DNA from: Ursus arctos
Lineage: Eukaryota > Chordata > Mammalia > Carnivora > Ursidae
Length of the DNA stretch: 64,000 nucleotides
Reading direction: 5' to 3'
Assembly (NCBI RefSeq): GCF_023065955.2
Contig: NW_026623089.1
Coordinates: forward strand, 35,246,767 to 35,310,766
Shown here: in pieces, positions 36,181 to 48,722 of the stretch
How positions within the stretch are numbered: the first letter of the stretch is position 1
Layout: the number at the start of each line of letters is the position of its first letter
Translations under genes and position numbers: made by a program
Notes under the pieces: generated by a model
The model's database searches: none
What the model was told of the DNA's origin: nothing
Seen by the model: the letters and a program-made list of their open reading frames with translations, nothing else

Positions 36181-36959
36181 TAAAGTGATAAGTAATATTA
36201 GTGATAAAAATGGGTATTTCATAATGAAAGTATATATCAAGAAGATATAAGAATTTTAAATTTCTTGCATTTGATGGCATGGTTTCAATATCTATGAAAC
36301 AAAAATTGACAGAAATAAAATAATAAAATTGATAAACTTCTGGAAAGGTTGACAAAGAACAAAAGAGAAAAAGCATAGCATATATAGCCAATTCAGGAAC
36401 GAGAACAGGAAAAGGACACTCAGACAATGTATGATACTATATTTGAAAATGTGGATAAAATGGAGACAAGAGGAAACAGAATATTTGAGTAGTTCTATAT
36501 ACTTGAGGAAAATTCAAAGAATTTGTGAAAGAATTTGTGAAAATCTAACAAAGGAAACTCCCAGCCCAGATGACTTTACTGATGGACTCTACCAAATATT
36601 TACAGAAGTAAAAGCACAATCTTACCCAAACTCTTCCAGAATAGAAAAAAATAGTTAATACTTCCCAATTCATTTTAAGACACCAGCACAGCCAGAGAAT
36701 TAGTGTATTATTTGTGTAATTAAAATTATTGAGAAATATATATGCTTGTGTAGGCTGAAGATGTTTCTAGATGGAGACACAAGAAACCACTGACAGAAAG
36801 TTGCCTCCAAAGAGAAGAGGCACTGGTGAGGGAAAAAATTTACCCTTAATTAAATGCTCCTTAGTACTATTTGAATATATATTCATTGATGCATAGATTG
36901 TTTATAACTGACATATTTAACTTTCAAAAATGATGAATTTTCTAAAAAAGGACTGTAAG

Positions 36960-37725
36960 AAGCTTGGAAGTCACTGTTCCATCCTAACAACTTTTAAAAG
37001 CTGAACAAACTGGAAAACCAGCAGTTCTTCTTAGATCTGTAAGGGAAGAGAGGTCATAAAGCAAGTCACTCCCTCCAAAGTTGGAGAGCCTGGCAGGCAA
37101 ATACAAAGAATCACAATTTATTAGCTCAGAAACTTCCCCAGGGACCAGGACCAAGGTAGGGAAACCTAAACTGTAACGAATTTTTGGAGGCTCCCTGAAG
37201 TGGGAGCGGGAAAGGAACCATTTTGAAATATTTCAAAGCATTCTGTCGTTCTTTAGAAAGTATACCCTTAAGGAGAAACTATTTCACCCAGCCGAATTTG
37301 CTGAGATTAACCAAGCCCGACTAACCTAGGGGAAGGGAAATGCTCCACTTCACCCACATTAGCCATCACGTTCCACCTACAGGGATGGGGGGACCGAGAA
37401 ACGTGTGAAGTTCACAGTCCACAGGCAAAGGCTCACTAGGAGCCCGATCCTAATGCTAGGACCATAGAAGGCCTCCCATCACCTACGCTTTACCACCGCA
37501 TCACTAAGGCCAGTTTACAACAGTCAACTACTGACTTCGGGTGTGAACGAGCGTCAAAGTAGTTTCATAGCTGTAACAAATGTGTCACCCTGGTGGGGGC
37601 GGTTGATAATGGAGGAGGACAGCCACGTGAGGGGTCAAGGAGGAATACCTGTACCTTCAACTCAATTTTGCTGTGAACCTAAAGCTGTCCTAAAACATAA
37701 AGGCTATTAAAATAAAAATAATAAT
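36960..37725 (+). mobile_element. Ancient L1M 3' region
   Basis: The end is diagnostic: 'gtaacaaatgtgtcaccctg', 'gtgggggcggttgataatgg' and 'caattttgctgtgaacctaa' followed by 'agctgtcctaaaa' and an AATAAAAATAATAATAATT tail. Upstream text has L1M 5'/3' UTR character but is less certain. The 260 bp before it (36701-36959) are unassigned. Confidence 0.65.
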
Positions 37726-39104
37726 AATTCAAAAGTGCTCCTCTTACATTTTTACCTAACTTCATGTGCTTGAATACTGAGAGATTGATTTATGACTATG
37801 GATTCTGCTGGGTGCTCCTGGACACTGGGAAGAGGCGTAGCTAACCGGTTGGTGGCCTCAGTTATGCCCTTGAAGCTGGAGGCGGCCAAGGGAGTATAAA
37901 TTCTTCAATGTCAAGGTCAGACTAGAGACTTGAGCCTTGCTGTGCCTGAGTGTTGGTTCTGTGACCCACTGCTTGGGGCCTGCTTTCATGCAGAGACTCT
38001 AAAGGCACCAGTCTGCACTTTGGTTGACATTCACTTCTGGCCTGTTCCTTAAACAGAAGCTTAAGGAACTGCTAAAGCTTTTCCTGTCATCAAATGATGA
38101 ATCTGGCTTCTTATCTCCCTGGTAAATGCAATGGTGTATTAACTCCCCCATGATTTATATGGGAGAGAAGTAGAAATTAAGATCAATGAATTGTTTTAAA
38201 GGCGCCATTGTGAATGCAATCATTTTCTCATCCCAAGATGATTTCTCAGAGTGAATAACTCAGAGCTGGTCTAATCACCTCTCCTACCCCCGCTCCTAAT
38301 GCTGTTTTTGGCAACTGACCAGTTGTTTAGCATTCAGCTGTTTTGACAGCTGATAAGAAAGTAATAATAAAATGGTCTGTTGAATGATAACGAGGATCGC
38401 CGAATTTAGATTTTGAAAAATAGAAATGGGGGGGTAACAGTCTGGAAATGTGGAATGTGGAGGGTGGAAGGAATGTACAGGGCATGCAAATGACTGGCAG
38501 ACTGTGTATCAACTTTGAGAAGGAGGAGACAAGCTGTCACGTATGTGACAAAAGCAAGTATTTCCAGTGCAGCTAGAACTCAGGGAAGAGGGGGAGGTGA
38601 GGAGGAGGTAGAAGTCCAAATGGTGCTTAAAATTCACATAGTAAAACAGATACTTCATTTTTAGGAGAGCTCCAGGTCTATCATCTCAGATTCTATATGC
38701 AATTCTAAAAATCATTATTACTCTGTATAAAAGCATGTAACAAATTTAAATTGGCTACATGGATTTCTTCAGCAGATAGCCTACAAAAAGAGTGAGCTGG
38801 CTGACTAAAATAAGAGTTACGTAGAACTGGTGGGAAAAAGCAAATCCATGAAACTTCAGAGTAGAACAATTTCAGGTTATTTCGTATAAGGACAAAAGAC
38901 TCAAACACTTAATTACGGTCTGAAGGCATCATTGAATTGAAGCTGCCAGAAATATTGACTCTCAGCCCATGAAGAAAAAAAAAAATTACACCACCGCCTG
39001 TTTAAAAAGACAAAAGCATATAGAGTTCTTTTAGAAATGTTTCCACTTCCAGAAGAATGAAAATATGGAAGCGTTGTCATTACAGACCCAGTTTATCTAA
39101 AAAA
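37726..39104. other. Unique sequence with clustered transcription-factor-like motifs
   Basis: No repeat or gene is recognised. At 38334-38360 there are two CAGCTG E-boxes 10 bp apart, the second overlapping TGACAG and running straight into GATAAG. This is a TALE/E-box/GATA composite. It is a possible enhancer core, but motif matches alone prove little. Confidence 0.3.
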
Positions 39105-39290
39105 AAAGTAAAAGCTACATTTATTGAACACGTTTTGTGCCAAGAATGTCCTACGTTAATGTTAATCCTATCAGGAATTTTGCAAAGTATTTATTATTGT
39201 CCTCTCTAATGCTAAACTGAGGTGCAGAGAAGCTGACTTGTATAACTTGTGAATGAGCAACCTAGAATTCCAGCTCAGGACTGTTTCACT
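39105..39290 (-). mobile_element. MIR SINE relic
   Basis: Text 'tttattgaacacgttttgtg' at the start, 'taaactgaggtgcagagaag' in the centre and 'agaattccagctcaggactg' at the end follow inverted MIR order. Confidence 0.7.
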
Positions 39291-40864
39291 ACCTGCTCAC
39301 GTTGCCCAAGGGATTTCTGAGGGCAGAAATCTTTTCATAAGCAATAAGTAACCCTAAAAATAAATAAGTTGTGGACAAAGCCTTTTTTTTCATGTAAGTA
39401 CAAGACATTGCAGAGAAGCAGTAAGTGTGGGCTCCCATATCAGCCCACCCGTGTGAGAGTACCTGTCCTGCTTTATGCCAACACATGACCTGGCACGGTA
39501 ACCATTTCAAACCCCAGCGTCTCCCCCAGTCAGTACAACGTATGCAGCAATAACACCTCCTTTACAGAGAACAGAAGAGCTACTCCATGCGACATATCAT
39601 TTGGCACCCTAAGATCTCAGTAAATGTTGGCCATAATATTACTTTACCATTGAACGCACTTAGTTGGCCACCTACTTCCTTCTGGACAATCTTCTTAAAG
39701 ATGTTTGAGGTTCCCCATCCCTCAAGAGCTGACGATCTAGTGGAGAAATGCAAACCACTATAATAACCTATTAGAAGGGGTAAAACAAGCGCCCACACCT
39801 AGGAGAGAAAAACCTAAAACACATTTAATTTTTGTATTTACCCGAGAAGGCTTTCCAGAGATGAGTACCTTTCCATCTTGAAAAGTGACATGTGGTGTCT
39901 AAATAAAGCAGCCCTTTCAGGACGTCTGTGCGTTGCCTGCTTCAGATACATTTTCTTAGAACGGTTCACATATGGATGAAGTCACTGCTTCTATGAAAAT
40001 CCCTCAAGGTCCTTTCCCCGTTAACAGGTAGCATGGAAACACATTTTTGCTTTTTTATTTTGCTACTTGTTTGTACAGAAGAAAACGTCAGGATATGATC
40101 AGTTGAAACTCCTGTATTCCCCAGATAGCCTTCTTGGGAATCTAGCAGCAAAAGCAGAATCTGGTTTCGTTTCTCAGCGTGGTGTCACACAGAGGCAAAG
40201 GTGATGGTGGGATAGGAAAGCAGACGCTGCTTGCTCCTGGTTACTCTAAAGCGAGTAGTCACCTCAAACTGAAGGAACCGAGCGCCAGCCTTCCAGGGCG
40301 GCGCTGAGAGATGTTACGTGGTTGTCTCCCACATGCACTCTATGACTTGGGGCAGCCCTGATCTTGGTTCTGGTCTGAGAGGCCTGATGAATCGATCAAT
40401 CCTGGCCTTGGAGCAGATCGTTTGCACTGAATCACTTGTGATTCAGATCTTGACCAAAGTCACTAAATATTGGCCCATCTCTGTTTCCTTTTGGGCTCAA
40501 TCCCCATGTGAGACAAATCTCAAACCCAGGAAAGAGAACTTCCTGCACTAAAGCAGAATCAGGGTGGAGGAGCACCTTCTTCGAAGACGAGAATGTCCAT
40601 GTTTAATCTTGGAGAAAGCGTCATAATTTGAAGCTAATGAAAAATGATATGTCGGCTGGGCCACGTCACTACAAAGGCTACTTCCACTCACATTTTGAAG
40701 GAGAAAGTTTAAAAAGGGATATAAACTTCAGGTCCAATTTCATAAATAGCTTCCATAGTCTGTATACTTAGAACAGTTAGAGCATTTGCCCTCCTCTTTG
40801 AACATCTTTATGGCTGAGAAGTGTTCCATTGTGCATTTGCTGATGGGTGATGACTACCCTTCCC
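39291..40864. other. Unassigned unique sequence
   Basis: No gene or clear repeat. The 77-codon frame at 40318-40551 shows no domain. Positions 40255-40330 are locally GC-rich without island density. Confidence 0.45.
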
Positions 40865-40965
40865 TACTGAGCACTGAGTAACGTACAGCATTGTTGAATC
40901 AATGTTGTATACCTGAAACTGATACAACAGTGGATGTTAATTTTACTTCAATAAAAAATCTATAG
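40865..40965 (+). mobile_element. L1 3'-terminal snippet
   Basis: The phrases 'ttgttgaatcaatgttgtat' and 'aatttacttcaataaaaaat'-like text are the last ~100 bp of an L1 3' UTR, severely 5'-truncated. Confidence 0.7.
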
Positions 40966-41170
40966 ATCTGGTATTCTTTTTCAATATATTTTACGACACT
41001 CCTACAAATGTTTTTTCTGATGAAAATAGTAATGTTCGTTGTACAAAATTTGAGAAATGCAGAAGAAGTATAAAAACAAAAAGTCATCCATGACTTTACT
41101 CTTCAAAGGGAATCATACTTATGAACTGTAGCCTTAGAATTTTGAAAAAGAATTTTTAAAAGCCAATTTA

Positions 41171-41329
41171 GGGGTGCCTGGGTGGCTCAGTCAGTTAAGC
41201 GTAAGCTCAGGTCATGATCTCAGGGTCCTAGGATTGAGCCCTGCTTCAAGCTCTCTGCTCAGCGGGGAGACTGCTTCTCTCTCTTTGTGTGCATGGTCTC
41301 TCTCTCAAATAAAATCTTTTTTAAAAAAT
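41171..41329 (+). mobile_element. CAN-SINE, first of a head-to-tail pair
   Basis: It starts 'ggggtgcctgggtggctcag' and ends in a 'tttttaaaaaat' tail. Its flanks AAAAGCCAATTTA (41158-41170) and AAAAGCCAGATT (41330-41341) form a target duplication. Confidence 0.93.
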
Positions 41330-41341
41330 AAAAGCCAGATT

Positions 41342-41528
41342 GCCTGGGTGGCTCAGTCAGTTAAGCATCTGCCTTCAGCTCAGGTCATGATCTCAGGGTC
41401 CTGGAATCAAGCCCCGCGTTGGACTCCCTGCTTGTCGGGAAACCTGCTTCTCCCTCTCCCCCTGCTCCTTCTCTCTCTCCCTCTCGGCACTCTCTCTCTA
41501 ATAAATAAAATCTTTAAAAAAAAAAAAG
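41342..41528 (+). mobile_element. CAN-SINE, second of the pair, missing its first bases
   Basis: It begins at 'gcctgggtggctcag', lacking the usual GGGG, exactly where the first element's 3' target duplication ends. Body and poly(A) are complete. The 141-codon frame at 41174-41599 reads across both SINEs and is not a gene. Confidence 0.94.
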
Positions 41529-42190
41529 TCACTTTATTTAAAGAAATCATGTTAGGCTTGATTTTCTGCTTCACTTCCCCTGGAATAAGAACCAAGTAAG
41601 AACTCCTAAAGTCTGTAACATTAGGGGGAAGGAGGAAATGAACAGTTAAAAGCCTCAGACTTCAATAAATATATGAAAAATTTCTATTTATTTTTTCCTT
41701 CTGTTTTCCTTCCACTAGGAGGCCCAAATGTTTTCTGGCTGATTGCTTGCATTAACTAGACAGGCAGAGGATATAGGTAACAAGTACCCCAACTGTACAC
41801 ACTTATTTCTTCCTGTGTCAGAAATGGCCTTTCTTTTTCAAAAAGCTATCTTGTACTATATCTAATCATCTCAGGAGCTGCACAGTCTGGGATAAAGACA
41901 TCAGCCCCACCCTCCCCTCAAAAACAAAACAGCAAAAACAAAAAAAACAAGATGTGAATGAATTTTTCCTAATCTTTGAGAAACAGTTGTGAGAAGGAAC
42001 CGCAAGGAAACTTCATGGAAAACGTTGTTAAGAGTAGCTATGTTTGTGCATTGTCTTTTAAGTGATGTTTATAGGTGGTCTGTGGGGCTACAGCCCATCA
42101 AATTTCTGAAGTTAAAAACCAAAATTTGGGCCACTGTGCTTTTTGAGGTAGAAGTGTGAGGGTGTGCGTCTGAGAGTTCTCTTGATTCTT
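41529..42190. other. Unassigned sequence
   Basis: No gene or repeat is seen, apart from an A/C-rich run at 41920-41950. Confidence 0.45.
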
Positions 42191-42207
42191 AAGGAGGTCC
42201 TTGATAG

Positions 42208-42400
42208 GGGCGCCTGGGTGGCACAGCGGTTAAGCGTCTGCCTTCGGCTCAGGGCGTGATCCTGGCGTTATGGGATCAAGCCCCACATCAGGCTCCTCTG
42301 CTATGAGCCTGCTTCTTCCTCTCCCACTCCCCCTGCTTGTGTTCCCTCTCTCGCTGGCTGTCTCTGTCAAATAAATAAATAAAATCTTAAAAAAAAAAAA
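42208..42400 (+). mobile_element. CAN-SINE, bear-type, recent
   Basis: Full length, close to the subfamily consensus by eye. A perfect 17-bp duplication AAGGAGGTCCTTGATAG is at 42191-42207 and 42401-42417. Confidence 0.97.
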
Positions 42401-42423
42401 AAGGAGGTCCTTGATAGACCTCC

Positions 42424-42473
42424 TTTATGATCAGAGAAAAACAGACCATTTATGATCAGAGAAAAACAGACCA
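42424..42473 (+). repeat. Perfect tandem duplication of a 25-bp unit
   Basis: The unit starting 'tttatgatcagagaaaaaca' occurs twice without a mismatch at 42424-42448 and 42449-42473. Identity suggests a recent event. Confidence 0.97.
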
Positions 42474-43925
42474 TTTTCTGTGGAGAAAAGGAAGTAACTA
42501 AAATAGGAAATCTCTAACAAAAAAATACTTTTCTCTACCTCTTTCCTTAATTCCCATCCCTTCCTGAAACCATCAGAGGTCTTCAGGGAGCTCAGTGACC
42601 CAGGGCAGCCCCAGTGTGTGAGGAAGGGAATGAAGAAGGTGTCCATGTGGGAAACGTGGCCCTGCTGCAGAGTCCGAGCCAGAGAAGGCTGAGGAGGACA
42701 GCCGTGGAGCCAAGGAGCACTGTCCGAAACGAAGAGTGGGAAAGGCACGCACAGGAGGCACTTGATAAATATTTGGGGGGAAAGACCAAGTTACATGGTC
42801 CAGGAATGCTAGGTCTACAGGTTTGTTTTCTGCAGGTCTGTTCAGAGCCTTTAACTAATACACATTTTCAAATCCATCATAAACTGATACTTTGGTAAAA
42901 TGTAATAAAATCGAACATAGTACACAAAGGAAGAAAACAAAGATTTCAAAATTCAAACTCCCAATGTTGAGCTTCTAGAGATGTAGAATTATTCTGTCAA
43001 ACTGTGGTGAACGTAAATGCCCATTCTCGATTTCTGTACTAACTTGTCAGGACCAGAATCACACAGTCTCACGTGATCTCGGAACCATGCTTTGAGTAAG
43101 ACAGCTATAGGTCACGCTCCCTCCTCTTGGCTTACAGATGAGGAAACCAGCCCAAAGACATAGAGGGGCCGTCCAAGGACGCACAACTCCATTACTAACG
43201 TCCAAGGCTCCTGACTAAAATAAGAAGACTCTCAATATCCTTTGTGTCAGACAACCTCTGGGAAGGTGAGGACCAATACATCTCTATTAACTGTTTGTCT
43301 TCAAGTTAATTGACTATTGTAATGTTGAATTAATGTTTTCTCCACACTGGTTTATCTATGCACATTGAGCCTCTTGTTGTCAGGGCATTTAGAATAGTAT
43401 CCACTTTCATAAGTTTTATACACTTGTTATAAGACCATTTTAAATGGAGAAAAATGTCAAGCTGAAATCCAGAACGTGGAAACCTAGGAAAAAATCTAGA
43501 AGGGAGGGCAGTATAGGATGTGAGAGCGTGGGAAGGGTAGATCATAGGCTCAACTATCGTGTTTGTATTTTTTAAGTCTTTCGAAATTAAATCAGTATTA
43601 GGGAAACTTAATTAAGCTCTTTCCCCTTCTCTGACCTGAAACCAGGTGGCTGCTTTCAGATTACAGCAACAGACAGAAACCTTTGCATCAAAGGGAGAGC
43701 TGTTCCCCAAGAGTTACAAGTCTTGTCAAAGGAATAATTAACACTTCTTCATAAGCTGAAAAGGAACTCTTTCACTCCGCCTCCCTTCCCCCAAATTAGC
43801 GTATTTGTGAGAATGGTTAGCCCAGGGGGGAGAAAAAGTCTGCCATTAGTCTAAGAAATACAAATACTTCTATGAGCTTTGTTACCCAAATAAAGAACAA
43901 GAGGGATTTTGTGTCTTAGAACAAA
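42474..43925. other. Unique sequence with a MIR-like patch
   Basis: No gene is recognised. Positions 43120-43225 resemble inverted MIR ('acagatgaggaaaccagccc'). The overlapping frames at 42431-42898 on both strands show no domain. Confidence 0.4.
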
Positions 43926-43927
43926 GA

Positions 43928-44190
43928 TCGAAGGAGAAGGAAGGGAAGAATGAAGGGGGGGTAGACAGAAGGGGGAATGAACCCTGAGACTGTGGACTCT
44001 GGGAAACAAACTGAGGGCTTCAGAGGGGAGGGGGTGGGGGATTGTGATAGGCCGGTGATGGGTAGTAAGAGGGCACGTATTGCAGGGAGCACTGGGTGTA
44101 ATACGCAAACAACGAATCATGGAACACTACATCAAAAACTAAGGATGTACTGTATGGTGACTAACATAATAAAAAATTATTTTAAAAAAA
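43928..44190 (+). mobile_element. Young L1 3' end, severely 5'-truncated
   Basis: Plus-strand tail of the same L1 subfamily as at 12155-12666: 'gagactgtggactctgggaa', 'gcactgggtgtaatacgcaa', 'actgtatggtgactaacata' then 'ataaaaaattattttaaaaa'. About 260 bp survive. Confidence 0.9.
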
Positions 44191-44974
44191 GATGGCACAG
44201 AAGTTCTCCTAAATACCACACTTCTCTCTGCCTTTAGCACTTCAGGGACACAATGCAAGGTTCATGCTAAACCATCGGTTCTTGTAGCCCCGCCTCTTCC
44301 CACAAGGCAACACAGGGAGTTCTGCGCAGTTGTACTCATCACTGACCTGACGCACATTCTTCTGAAACAAGGAACCTCCAGCCTGTCTGTGAGTAGATAG
44401 CTGTTTTGCTTAGTCCCACGGTTCATAAAATTGCATGGAAGGCTCTTCCCTCTGCAAGTGTATTTTTAGAGTGAAAGGATAAATATTATCACTGTGGATT
44501 TGCTTCTGGGCTGATGCCTAAACGTGTCCCTTCCTGAGCACTTCTTTCCTCTCCCCAGCTGTCTCCTCTCCATTCAGGCCAGTAGCCCAGGGTCTCAGGA
44601 ATCCTAGTAAGGTGGCAGCAAATAATCCCAAATCAAGGGCTAAAAGCTAATCGATGATCCACTCTCAGCACTCTGGAGACAAGCTACTTTAGACTTAAGT
44701 AAACCTTCCTCTCAGTATTTTCAACTGTAAAATAAAAGTTTTGGGGCTCAGTGGTTCCTGAAGTCTCCTCCTAAATCTAAAATATTGCAACTCAAAGGGG
44801 TGCAGTATAGGCTTTCTGGAACACACAAGACACAAACATCGGGAGAAATCAACTCCAAGTACCAAAAAAATCATTTTCACAAAGTCTCTATTTTAAATCT
44901 CAGTATTTCAGTCTCTTAAGTCTTTTCCCTCAATTACCATAAAATCCTTAAAAATGAGACTGATAGTTCTTTAA
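44191..44974. other. Unassigned sequence
   Basis: No gene or repeat is recognised. Confidence 0.45.
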
Positions 44975-45150
44975 TTATTCTCTGTATGCCACACACTCTA
45001 CTTAATTTGATTCTCCCAGTTCTGTGGAGGAGGCTTTATTCAAATGGAGAGATTGATGCTCAGAGAGGTGTGTTAACCAAGGTCGTTCAGTGATGCTTAA
45101 TCAAGATTTTATCTACTGTGTACTGGCAGAGCTAGATTCAGAACCAGTGA
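44975..45150 (-). mobile_element. MIR SINE relic
   Basis: The centre 'agagattgatgctcagagag' followed by 'gtgtgttaaccaaggtcgtt' and 'cagagctagattcagaacca' follows inverted MIR order. Confidence 0.65.
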
Positions 45151-48100
45151 AGTGTACTGAAATAGTAAAAATAATTTGGGTTTTTTAAAATTATAAAATA
45201 AATACATGGTCATTGCAGAAATTTGGAGAAAAGACTAAAGAGAAGAAAATAAAATTAACATTTAGATGTATTTCCTTCCAGATATGAGCATATAGACAGG
45301 TGGGTTATTTTATGTATATATTTACACTATAATATATATAAAAGTTCAGCCCATAATCTTTCCACTACATGGTTGTACTTCCTGAGCTGGTTGGTTTTTT
45401 AGTATCACACTGAAAAGAGCAAACTGAAAGGAAAATACTGGAAAGCATAATTAAAGATGGGCAAATTGATAGACAAATGCATGGCATCGGTCAGTATGAA
45501 ATTAAGGGTGAAGACAAAGGATAAAAGGGAGAAACGGTTTGATCACTGCGCAGAACAATTTGTTGCATTGCCTTTTACTCTCATCGGTATCAATGTCTTG
45601 GAAGCATCAAGAAAAGGCTCGACCAAATTATGTTCTTTCAAAAGGGTAGAAAAATGTATAATTTTAAGAAATTTATCAGAGAACTAAGATTTGGAGAGAA
45701 AAAACCCTCCTTTGACAGTGCCAGCTTCAGGTGATCTGGAACATTCTCCGTCTTTGTCCCCCTCATTTTCCAACAGAAGTAACCATTTTCCCAATAGCCT
45801 TATATAGGGTCTTTATTTTGGAGAAGGGCTCTGTTATCTCTTGTCGCCTTAAATCCCACAACCCTTGTCTGTAGTCCACACTAGGTCAGGGTTTAGGGAG
45901 TAAATTACAGAAAGCAGCTTAGGAAAACACAACTTCCATGGTTGAAGGGAGAAGTGAGAGTGGGGATTTATGTTTCACCCCCCAGTCTTTGGACTTTTCA
46001 AACTGACCCAGGCAGTCACCTAAACCATCACTTTCTAATTCATGGCCCCAGAGGATAAAATCTTCTACCATTATTAGCAATCCTGTAAACTGGTAGAAAT
46101 TTACATACAATAGGCCAGGTCCCCAGATTCTTTCAGAGGCTGATCTCTGACCTCTCAGTTTGGAGAATCAAGCTGTTTGTCTTTGTAAACACAAAGGAGT
46201 GATTGATGCATATGGACTGCAGCTCTGGAATTAAAATTTTCTTTGGACAGTCAGCAAATCCTCCACAACAACTGACCTGGAAGCCCCTTAGTCAGGCATT
46301 ATCTACTAGCTTTCCTGAGGCCCCAAGGCCCTAGGGAAAGGTACAAATCCATAGCTGGGCTCACAAATGCCCTAGACATACAGTCATACCTCATTTCTCA
46401 CGAGAGGCTCCTAAAATTTAGTCATAATGTGAGAATTCTACAAAATCATACAGGAGATTTGTAAAAGGCAGATCACTTAGCAGTACTGTTAACACGGCTA
46501 AAAAGATTTTTTTTTTTCATAAGAACAACCAAGTCTTTTGTGATACAAGTAATGACTCCTGTTCTTTTCATTTACTCTTTACACATAAATTCAAATTTGT
46601 GTATTCTGGGTTTGTCTGGCGGACACTTGGCTTCATCAGTCGTGGTTTAGCCAGCTTCTAGGAGCAATTGTGTTCCAGCAAGTCTTACTAAAAACTCTTG
46701 GCTTTTCAAAATGCACACAGCCCCACTGCGCCGTCTGCACCCCAGAAAGGCTAGCTGTGGGAGCATCTGGGTCACAAGCTACATCCAGAAAAGAGCTTCC
46801 TACTGCTCCGAGTGTTTCTGTTTTCATTTGTGATGGGTTTTTCCTTCAGCAGAAACTCACACTGTAAAAATTACCCACAGCCTTCAAGGAGTAGCACATT
46901 TAAATCACAGTCTATAAATGTTAGAGATGAAAGAGACTTTAGAAATGAGGAAGTCCAACTCCTGAAATTGGAAATGGAGCTCCAGAGAGAGAAAGTGCCC
47001 ATTTTTACAGGGGGCGTTCTCAGAAGAGCCACAGGGAAGCCCAGGTCTTCTGATACTAAAGGGGGTGCGCTTTGCAGTAAAAGTGCTGGGTCCTCCACAG
47101 CACTTGGGTCTCCGTCGTCTAGATCCATTCCTGTCTACGTCTGTAACAAATGGGATTAGAACAGCGGTAGCAGATTCGAACACCAACTCACGGCTTTCCT
47201 TTGAGTGTGTTTTGTAGGTTCATCTGAAATAGAACAAAAGGATTTTTTAAAACTTCTTCCTGTTCATAAAATTGAGAATTCATTCTTGAAAATGACATTC
47301 ACAATTGATATACTCTGCAAGTACAGAGATCCTGAAATGGGGGCTGGTTGAATTGTTAAATATAACGAAGGTCTTGCAACAGAGAATACTCTCCAGCTAA
47401 ATGACTTCATTCTGCTTTGTGCTTCTGAGATCTGGCCAAGGTTACGAACATGACCCCCAAACATGAGTTTTGTTTCCTTTTGCCAGCTTCCTTGGACTGC
47501 TATTAGCCTTGGGCTCTTTAATGTTTTATGTCAAAGTATTTTTGACCACAGGGGGAGCATAGACTTAAACCCAGTTCCACATGAGGACAAAACCCATGCT
47601 GAAATAGAAAAGTTTTATGTGCTCTCCCTTTGCAAATCCACAGATTTTTTTTTTCTAATTCTCCTTTCCACTAGTTTAGTCCTTCAGTGGTCTCAGCTTT
47701 ACTCAGCAGTCTCTGTAACAATTCCCTGACTTTGGACAAGCCCAGCACTTTATATTATATCTTTGTGTGGCTGCTGAAACCAAAGACCCTTGATGTGGAG
47801 GTGGCAAAAGCCAACCATTCGGAAGCCCACTGCACCAGTATTAACTTGACACTCCGCTATTCACCTTTCCTTTACTGTGTGGCCCCTGGGCATTTCCCTT
47901 ATTTTTGCGCAGGCTCGCTTAAGATTTTAAAAGATATTCATTATACGTACCATTTCTGAGTACTCTGCAGGCTTTTGCACTCTTTATTTTGAATTTTCTC
48001 ATTAATAAACATTTAAAGAAAGAGCCTCTTTGCTCTTCATTAACTTCCATTTCAAGAGATCTCTACCTTATGAAACCAAAATGTTGTTGTATATAGAATA

Positions 48101-48493
48101 AACTTCAATGCTCTAACTTATTACTATTGTTTGTTGGGTGACAGGATAGGTATTATGGTTTTATATAGAAGTGCCTCTGCTTGTTTCCAGTTTTGATCAG
48201 TTTAAACCTCACCTCCGATGTATAGAGTGAAGAAGTTGGTTATCACAGAAGAGAAAGTAGGGATGCAAAGAATTTGGGTAGCCAGCACAGTATTATTTTC
48301 GAGAGAAACAAAGCCTTCCATAGAAAATAGCTTCTAAAGGCTCAGAACTAAATGACTCTACTTTGACCAAGTGCCTACATAAAGTCAAGAATTCATCAGT
48401 AATGGTCCTGAAGCCGTAAGTGACACCCTTATGCAGATTTCATGGAACAAAACAATGGCATAGAGTCTGAAAGAAGAAGGGTGGAGTGTGAAT
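45151..48493. other. Long unique stretch
   Basis: No gene is recognised. Positions 46905-47065 ('gttagagatgaaagagactttag'-like core with 'agaaatgaggaagtccaact') resemble an ancient mammal-wide repeat of MIR/L2 type. The frames at 46812-47159 (115 codons), 47463-47729 and 47687-47959 have no domain, and the first overlaps that relic. Confidence 0.4.
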
Positions 48494-48506
48494 AAGAACA
48501 TCTCCT

Positions 48507-48709
48507 GGGGTGCCTGGGTGGCCCAGTCGGTTAAGCGTCTGCCTTCCGCTCAGGTCATGATCCCAGGGTCCTGGGATCGAGCCCCACATTGGGCTCCCTG
48601 CTTGGCAGGGAGCCTGCTTCTCCCTCTGTCTGCTGTTCCCCCTGCTTGGGCTCTCTCTCTGTGTCAAGTAAATAAATAAAATCTTTACAAAAAAAAAAAA
48701 AAAAGAAAA
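48507..48709 (+). mobile_element. CAN-SINE
   Basis: Full-length older-bodied copy ('ttggcagggagcctgcttct'). A 13-bp duplication AAGAACATCTCCT is at 48494-48506 and 48710-48722. Confidence 0.96.
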
Positions 48710-48722
48710 AAGAACATCTCCT

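Larger units (their letters stand above)
34600..36700 (+). mobile_element. Ancient L1M body: ORF1 end through start of reverse transcriptase
   Basis: Positions 35040-35240 match the L1M ORF1-ORF2 junction ('gggagccagaagacaatgga'). Positions 36431-36658 encode 'KETPSPDDFTDGLYQIF', the conserved Pro-Asp-Gly/Asp-Phe block that opens the L1 reverse transcriptase. Two older short SINEs interrupt it at 35245-35383 and 36074-36180. Many stops and deletions are present. Confidence 0.72.

Noticed and set aside
41174..41599. Longest open frame in the window (141 codons, plus strand)
   Set aside because: It reads straight through two adjacent CAN-SINEs, so its Leu/Ser-rich product is an artefact of repeat sequence.
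46812..47159. 115-codon plus-strand frame
   Set aside because: No domain, overlapping frames on the other strand, and a mammal-wide repeat-like core inside it. No exon signals were convincing.
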